64,000 nucleotides of DNA from Tipula vernalis (taxonomy: Eukaryota; Arthropoda; Insecta; Diptera; Tipulidae), in NCBI GenBank assembly GCA_958295665.1, contig OY282558.1, forward strand, positions 184,986,015 to 185,050,014. Direction: 5' to 3'. The notes beneath the pieces were generated by a model, which was not told where the DNA came from, did no database searches, and worked only from the letters and a program-made list of their open reading frames with translations. Of the stretch, positions 59,708 through 64,000 are shown piece after piece (the first letter of the stretch is position 1; every line of letters starts with the position of its first letter). The translations under genes were made by a program, and so were the position numbers.

Positions 59708-59870
59708 TGGAAGATAAAGCGAAGTGAAAAATATGTAGAGATAATGTAGAGACATCTATATTCTAATAAGAAAACACCGATTTACCGTTAGACAAACTGC
59801 GTACTGTAAAATTGTCATTTTCGATTTTGCTAGGGTAAGAAAACAACTTAATATTTTATGTTTGTATGTA

Positions 59871-59876
59871 TTTATT
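59871..59876 (-). terminator. Candidate polyadenylation signal of amd
   Basis: AATAAA on the minus strand, 109 bases after the stop codon. Another AATAAA overlaps the stop itself (59989-59984) and is too close to be the likely one. Confidence 0.4.
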
Positions 59877-59984
59877 TAAAAGTAAACTAATAAATTATCA
59901 TAATGTCTAAAAATTCTAAAAACTTACAGGTATAGTGGAACATAATATTGGAACATAGTTTGGAATAAAAACAATAAACAACAT

Positions 59985-61202
59985 TTATTGAACCTTTTCA
60001 TTTTCCATTGAAATTGATAAGTCTGATGCGAATCGATCGTTAATTTTTTTAATTTCACTATTAATTGTTTTTCCTGAAATACCTTTGCTACATCTTAACA
60101 ATTCGGCTTCCGTTCTAATACAATTCCATGCATAATCGATATCAGATTCCAGTGGCACTCGACCAGCCACAACAAAACGAATTACATATTTAGTTTTAAT
60201 TGTCGCTGGTATCATATAAATTTGTTTCTTTTCGGTTATTTTTTCGAGAAGTTCTTTTGTAAACTCATTATCACCCTTGTGTCGAAATACAACCAATCCC
60301 ATTGATGGTTTTATTGCAATTTCAAAATTGTCATCATTTTCAACAAGCATTGCAAATTTTCGTGCTAAATCTATATGCGTCCGTATCATTGTTTGAATTT
60401 GTTCAATACCATGCGACCTTAGTACAATCCAAACTTTAAGTGCACGAAATTTACGACCAAGAGCTAATTGCCAATGACGATAATCGGGAATTTTAGTTGT
60501 GCCTTGATATTTATGCTTCAAATATATTCTATCAACATTGAATGAATCTACAACTAAATCTGCATTTCGTAGCCACATAGCAGTACAATCAAAATTGGTC
60601 AACATCCATTTATGCATATTAAAATTGAACGATTCAACATATTCGATACCATTAAGGAGGTGTCGATATTCAGGACAAACTAAAGCACCGCCAGCATATG
60701 CAGCATCAACATGTAACCAAATATTATATTTTTCACAAATTGGACCAATTTCTTCAATTTTGTCATAGGAACATGTACCGGTGGTTCCTAACGTAGCAAT
60801 ACAAATGATCGGAAATTTTCCAGCAATTATATCATTCTCCACTGCACGTTGAAACGTTTCACCAGTTAAAGAGCAGTTTGCATCAGCTTCCAGCAAACGT
60901 ACCGGTACACTAGCTAATAGAGATGATTTTTCAATCGCACTATTACTTTGGTCACTTGAATAGGCGACTAATTTTCCGCGAATTTCTTGCTCCGACATTT
61001 CTGGATATAATGTTGTATACCGTTTTACCGCTTGTTCTCGTGCCGCAAGCACAGCAACTAATATCGCCTCACTTGCAGATCCTTGAATAACACCACCTCC
61101 TTTTCCATCGTCACTGTGTAGATAAACGTCAGGCAATCCAAGCATTTTTGCTAACCAATCCATAACGACTGTTTCAAGTTCAGTACATGCTGGACTGCAA
61201 AT
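59985..61202 (-). CDS. amd: amd exon 3 (catalytic core and C-terminus)
   Basis: Residues 106-510. The acceptor is ttatag|ATT, completing W105-I106 (GFSW|ICSPACTELE). It holds N192, T246, D271, H302, K303 and Y332. Stop TAA at 59987-59985. An ATG at 61163 inside this exon (MDWLAK) is not the start, because homology continues upstream through two more exons. Confidence 0.93.
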   Translation of the reverse strand: MCSPACTELETVVMDWLAKMLGLPDVYLHSDDGKGGGVIQGSASEAILVAVLAAREQAVKRYTTLYPEMSEQEIRGKLVAYSSDQSNSAIEKSSLLASVPVRLLEADANCSLTGETFQRAVENDIIAGKFPIICIATLGTTGTCSYDKIEEIGPICEKYNIWLHVDAAYAGGALVCPEYRHLLNGIEYVESFNFNMHKWMLTNFDCTAMWLRNADLVVDSFNVDRIYLKHKYQGTTKIPDYRHWQLALGRKFRALKVWIVLRSHGIEQIQTMIRTHIDLARKFAMLVENDDNFEIAIKPSMGLVVFRHKGDNEFTKELLEKITEKKQIYMIPATIKTKYVIRFVVAGRVPLESDIDYAWNCIRTEAELLRCSKGISGKTINSEIKKINDRFASDLSISMENEKVQ

Positions 61203-62196
61203 CTATAAAGCATAACACAATAAAAAAAAAAAAAATGTATCGATAAGTTCAAGTTCAATAATTTTCAAGTTTATTGACAAGATTAATGTGGTGACCTTCA
61301 AAATATTATTATTGGTGAAGAATTATTATGAAAACAAAACTATTTGGTGATTTAAAAACAAAAAATTACAAAAAAAAACGTACCCAACTAAAGCCAACAA
61401 CGCCCAAACCAGCTGTTAGCATATCACCAATAATTGATGGGAATGATGTTTGCGTTGGATAATAGGCATGAAAATTTGGTGATTGCCAATGTGTTATACC
61501 TGGCATTATAATTTGATTTAAGTCTGTCATAATTGTCTTCCAATCTTCTGATTTTTCTGGTGCCGTATTTGGTAAGAGTTCTTGCAAATAGCCTGGTGTA
61601 ACGGATGGCAAAACCTCACTAAAAATATTTCAATTGTTAGGTTAGTGATAAATGACTTTTTGAACAAAAAAATACTTTGATTGATTTAAATTAAGACTGA
61701 CACATTTTTAAATTATCTAACCAAACTTGACCACAAATAATTTCACTTTTTATATGCTTATGAAATATTGGCCATATACAAGTAACACATACGAAAATTA
61801 TGCAAATTATTCATCTTACTCAATTTATTCACTCTCGTCATAATTTTTGTTACCGCGTTAAGAAGATACAAATAAAAAGCAGCTCGCTAGAGCTCTATAA
61901 TCAAATTAAATCAAAACAAAAAAAAAAAAAAAAAAATTTCACTTTCATTTTATCTCCACACAATTTGTTTGTAGACAAGAGCGTGTCTGTGTGTGTGTGG
62001 CTTTGGAAATTTTTTTAAAAGAAAAATAAACAAAACAAAAATTGATGCATTTCACTTTCTTTTAAATTGGTTTTGTTCAAATTATATAACCAAAAACCAC
62101 TAAAATACCAACTTACCGTTCACGAATGTTATCCAAATAATCAGCAACAAAATCGATTGCGGCCTTACCAAATTCACGAAATTCATCAGAATTCAT
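59985..62196 (-). CDS. amd: DHPAA synthase (amd type), complete three-exon gene
   Basis: PLP enzyme of the aromatic-amino-acid decarboxylase family that should turn L-DOPA into 3,4-dihydroxyphenylacetaldehyde, CO2, ammonia and hydrogen peroxide for flexible-cuticle crosslinking. Exons 62196-62117, 61618-61384 and 61202-59985 join to 510 residues, the length of Drosophila AMD. Landmarks fall on family numbering: P81-T82 (HAYYPT), F103 (GFSW), T246 (GTTGT), D271 (HVDAAYAG), H302-K303 (NFNMHKW, PLP lysine), Y332 (RIYLKH). The deciding residue is N192 (SSDQSNSAIEK): decarboxylases have His here, insect aldehyde synthases Asn. No frameshift or stop. The next exon of the family on this strand is 42.8 kb away at 19414. 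Start chosen at the ATG giving the standard N-terminus (EFREFGKAAIDF). Confidence 0.93.
61384..61618 (-). CDS. amd: amd exon 2
   Basis: Residues 27-105. Acceptor tttttag|TGAGG and donor TGG|GTACGT (phase 0). Contains PGITHWQSPNFHAYYPT, the substrate-binding segment. The 181-base intron to exon 3 is AT-rich. Confidence 0.92.
62117..62196 (-). CDS. amd: amd exon 1
   Basis: MNSDEFREFGKAAIDFVADY to residue 27, donor CG|GTAAGT (phase 2). The 498-base intron 1 holds an A-run (61917-61936) and a short GT repeat (61985-62000). Confidence 0.9.
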
Positions 62197-63518
62197 TGCA
62201 CGTTTGTTACGATTTTCACTGTCAAAGTCGATTAATTAAATGAAAATAATTACTTCACCACAGACTTGCGATATTTTGTTTTATTTTTTATTATTTGCAA
62301 TGTTATGCGAATTTCGGTAGTTAGAGTTGTTAAAGGTTTACTGGTCACTTTTTGAATGAATTGTCTGTATACAGAGTCTTGTATTTAACTAAAAAAATAC
62401 ATTTCATAATTTGCCGTTTTTTTTGTATTACTTTCTTCGCAATTTTTACGAATCAATATTTTTTGTTGCTGTTTTTTTTTTTTTGAAATGTGATTCAAGT
62501 GAATTAAAAAGAGATACAAAATAATATCAATATTGGCACGGTTATGTACACTTAATATTAGTATTCAATTATTAATAAAAAAAAAAAAAAAATGAATTAG
62601 GATTGAAAGATAATTTGATTTTTGGTCATTGTGCATGTTTACAGTATAGGAAGCAGTCCCAATTGATTAAAAATAATCAGTGATGCATGAAGGTTTTTTA
62701 CAATTGGTTTTATAGAAAATGTTGTTACCGTGGCTTACTGAATTTTCCAAATTTGTCTGTATCTATATAGTTTAAAGGAAAATGTTTTCACCGTTGTCGA
62801 ATTTTGTACAGCTCGATTATACAATAAAATATCATCAAATTTAGTATTTCCGGGTGAATATTTTAAATGCAAACACAATATCGCCAGAGAATATTATAAG
62901 TTCAATATACGAAAATTGTCGTTTGAAGTACACTCAGGTGTAAAAAACACTTCATTTTTTTTTTAAATTTGTTTGCGAAAATTTGGCAGTCTGTTTTATT
63001 CTGGAGAATTCTAGTGTGTTTAAATGTTTAAGTTTGAAAGTCATTTAGATATAAGAACAAGTCATATAATTTATTTGTATTAGAGGAAGCCGTCATTAAA
63101 TATTCAACTAATTAAATAATAAACGATAAACTAACAAATTATTTAATGTTTTTTATATTATGGTGCAGCCGGTGTATTACAATAAGTAGTTGCAACACAT
63201 TAATATAATAATTACACAAGTGACAATGGATACAAAAATAAAATGAGTACATGTGAAAAATTAGCAACATTAATCTTGGTTTGGATGGTAATATTTGCAA
63301 AAATTAGAACTGTAGAATGTAGAATCAGACAACGCCGAAACACCTTGTGATGCACAGTGTTTGTACACAAGAATATTTTGGACATAAATCAGTTACATTT
63401 CTCATGAAAGTTTAAGGAGAAGTATGCATATTTGCATTGTTACCAACGGTCATCCTGAAATTGTTTGCACGAATTTTAAAATTACCCCTCAAAATAAGTA
63501 TAAAAGGAAGAACATGGG
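62197..63518. other. Upstream region of amd, no gene seen
   Basis: Should contain the 5' UTR and promoter of the minus-strand amd gene. A TTAAATA at about 62385-62391 read on the minus strand is the only weak TATA-like candidate; I do not claim it. A-runs at 62576-62592. No other feature. Confidence 0.35.
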
Positions 63519-64000
63519 TAGGGGAGACCGGGGCAGGTTGAACCAATTTTTGCTTTTTGCCTCATATAAATATAACTATAAGGTGTAGGTAACTCATATT
63601 TATATATTATAAAAGTTTAGTATTTTCTCTCCTTACAATTAAGCAAACAAAAATAGTATCTTAGTGTTACAACTTGTCCCGTATATGTGGTAAGTTGAAA
63701 CATGGTACGGGGTAACTTGCACACCATACAATATTCATCAAGTAAACACCAGCAATTAACAAAAAATAAATTCAATATTTATTAAATAATAAAGCAGAAG
63801 TACATCGGTAATTAAATAAAATAAAGAATAATTCATTTTTAACAATTAAACTAAAACAATTAATTTGTACATTCTTGGCATCTATATATTCTTTGTTTAC
63901 CTTCTATTCCCAATATTCTCCAGCTTTACTGCGTGAATAAGCCTCACCACAAACTAAACAAAACCAATCGTGTCTTTCCTGTAGAACTTTGCGCGTAACT
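63519..64000 (-). mobile_element. Right-truncated DNA-transposon relic
   Basis: The left side begins ggagaccggggcaggttgaa and has related words (gtaagttgaaacatgg, acggggtaacttgca) at 63690-63722, like tandem subterminal repeats. The minus strand from 64000 to 63904 reads VTRKVLQERHDWFCLVCGEA, then YSRSKAGEYWE and a stop, with RCQEC in another frame. This resembles the small cysteine tail found at the end of some pogo/jerky-type transposases. It runs off the window edge. Confidence 0.35.

Noticed and set aside
61163..61163. ATG at 61163 as start of the enzyme
   Set aside because: Homology continues upstream through ICSPACTELETVV and two more exons with correct splice sites.
59985..62196. Calling the complete gene Ddc or Tdc
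   Set aside because: Residue 192 is Asn (SDQSNS), where DDC, TDC and TyrDC have His. Overall length and exon 3 wording also match AMD better.
1..64000. CRISPR arrays, operons, ribosome-binding sites
   Set aside because: The sequence is eukaryotic. The tandem repeats seen lack unique spacers and regular short repeats.

Overview
The window looks like a gene-poor, AT-rich piece of insect nuclear DNA, probably from a dipteran with a transposon-swollen genome. This rests on one clear host gene with spliced exons (an insect amd-type enzyme), GT-AG introns, a copia retrotransposon with the half-tRNA primer site of fly copia, jockey- and I-type LINEs, Tc1/mariner and pogo-type elements, and many short palindromic elements. 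The species cannot be named from the sequence alone.

Host genes. A three-exon gene on the minus strand (62196 down to 59985) encodes a complete 510-residue aromatic-amino-acid enzyme. It has Asn at position 192, where decarboxylases have His, so it should be a DHPAA synthase (the product of Drosophila amd). A second first exon of the same family, with the same 80-base length and the same splice phase, lies 42.8 kb further along on the same strand (19414-19335). The rest of that gene is not in the window.

Layout. 0-9.5 kb: two dead Tc1-like elements, a transposase-like relic, a truncated LINE end, a 156-bp tandem repeat and several fold-back elements. 9.5-16.5 kb: a near-complete copia element (9674-14544) set among at least four small MITEs and one long-TIR element. 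16.5-21 kb: degenerate repeats and the isolated exon. 21-31.4 kb: an I-type LINE (+) and a jockey-type LINE (-) arranged tail to tail. 31.5-34.3 kb: a long, strongly decayed repetitive tract. 37-44.1 kb: one LINE split by a second LINE with a 15-bp target duplication. 44.9-48.4 kb and 52.3-57.9 kb: DNA elements carrying broken genes of two unnamed protein families, the second inside a multi-level nest. 58.2-59.7 kb: an errantivirus-like env relic and a palindrome. 60-62.2 kb: the amd gene. The right end holds a truncated DNA-transposon relic.

The most unusual content is a family of DNA elements with CACTG termini and a 2-bp target duplication. These carry a SAM-like, multi-exon protein gene and, at another locus, sit beside a GDNLxLN/CRxCK transposase-like gene. 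An uninterrupted paralogous copy of the target lies nearby and fixes the element ends exactly.
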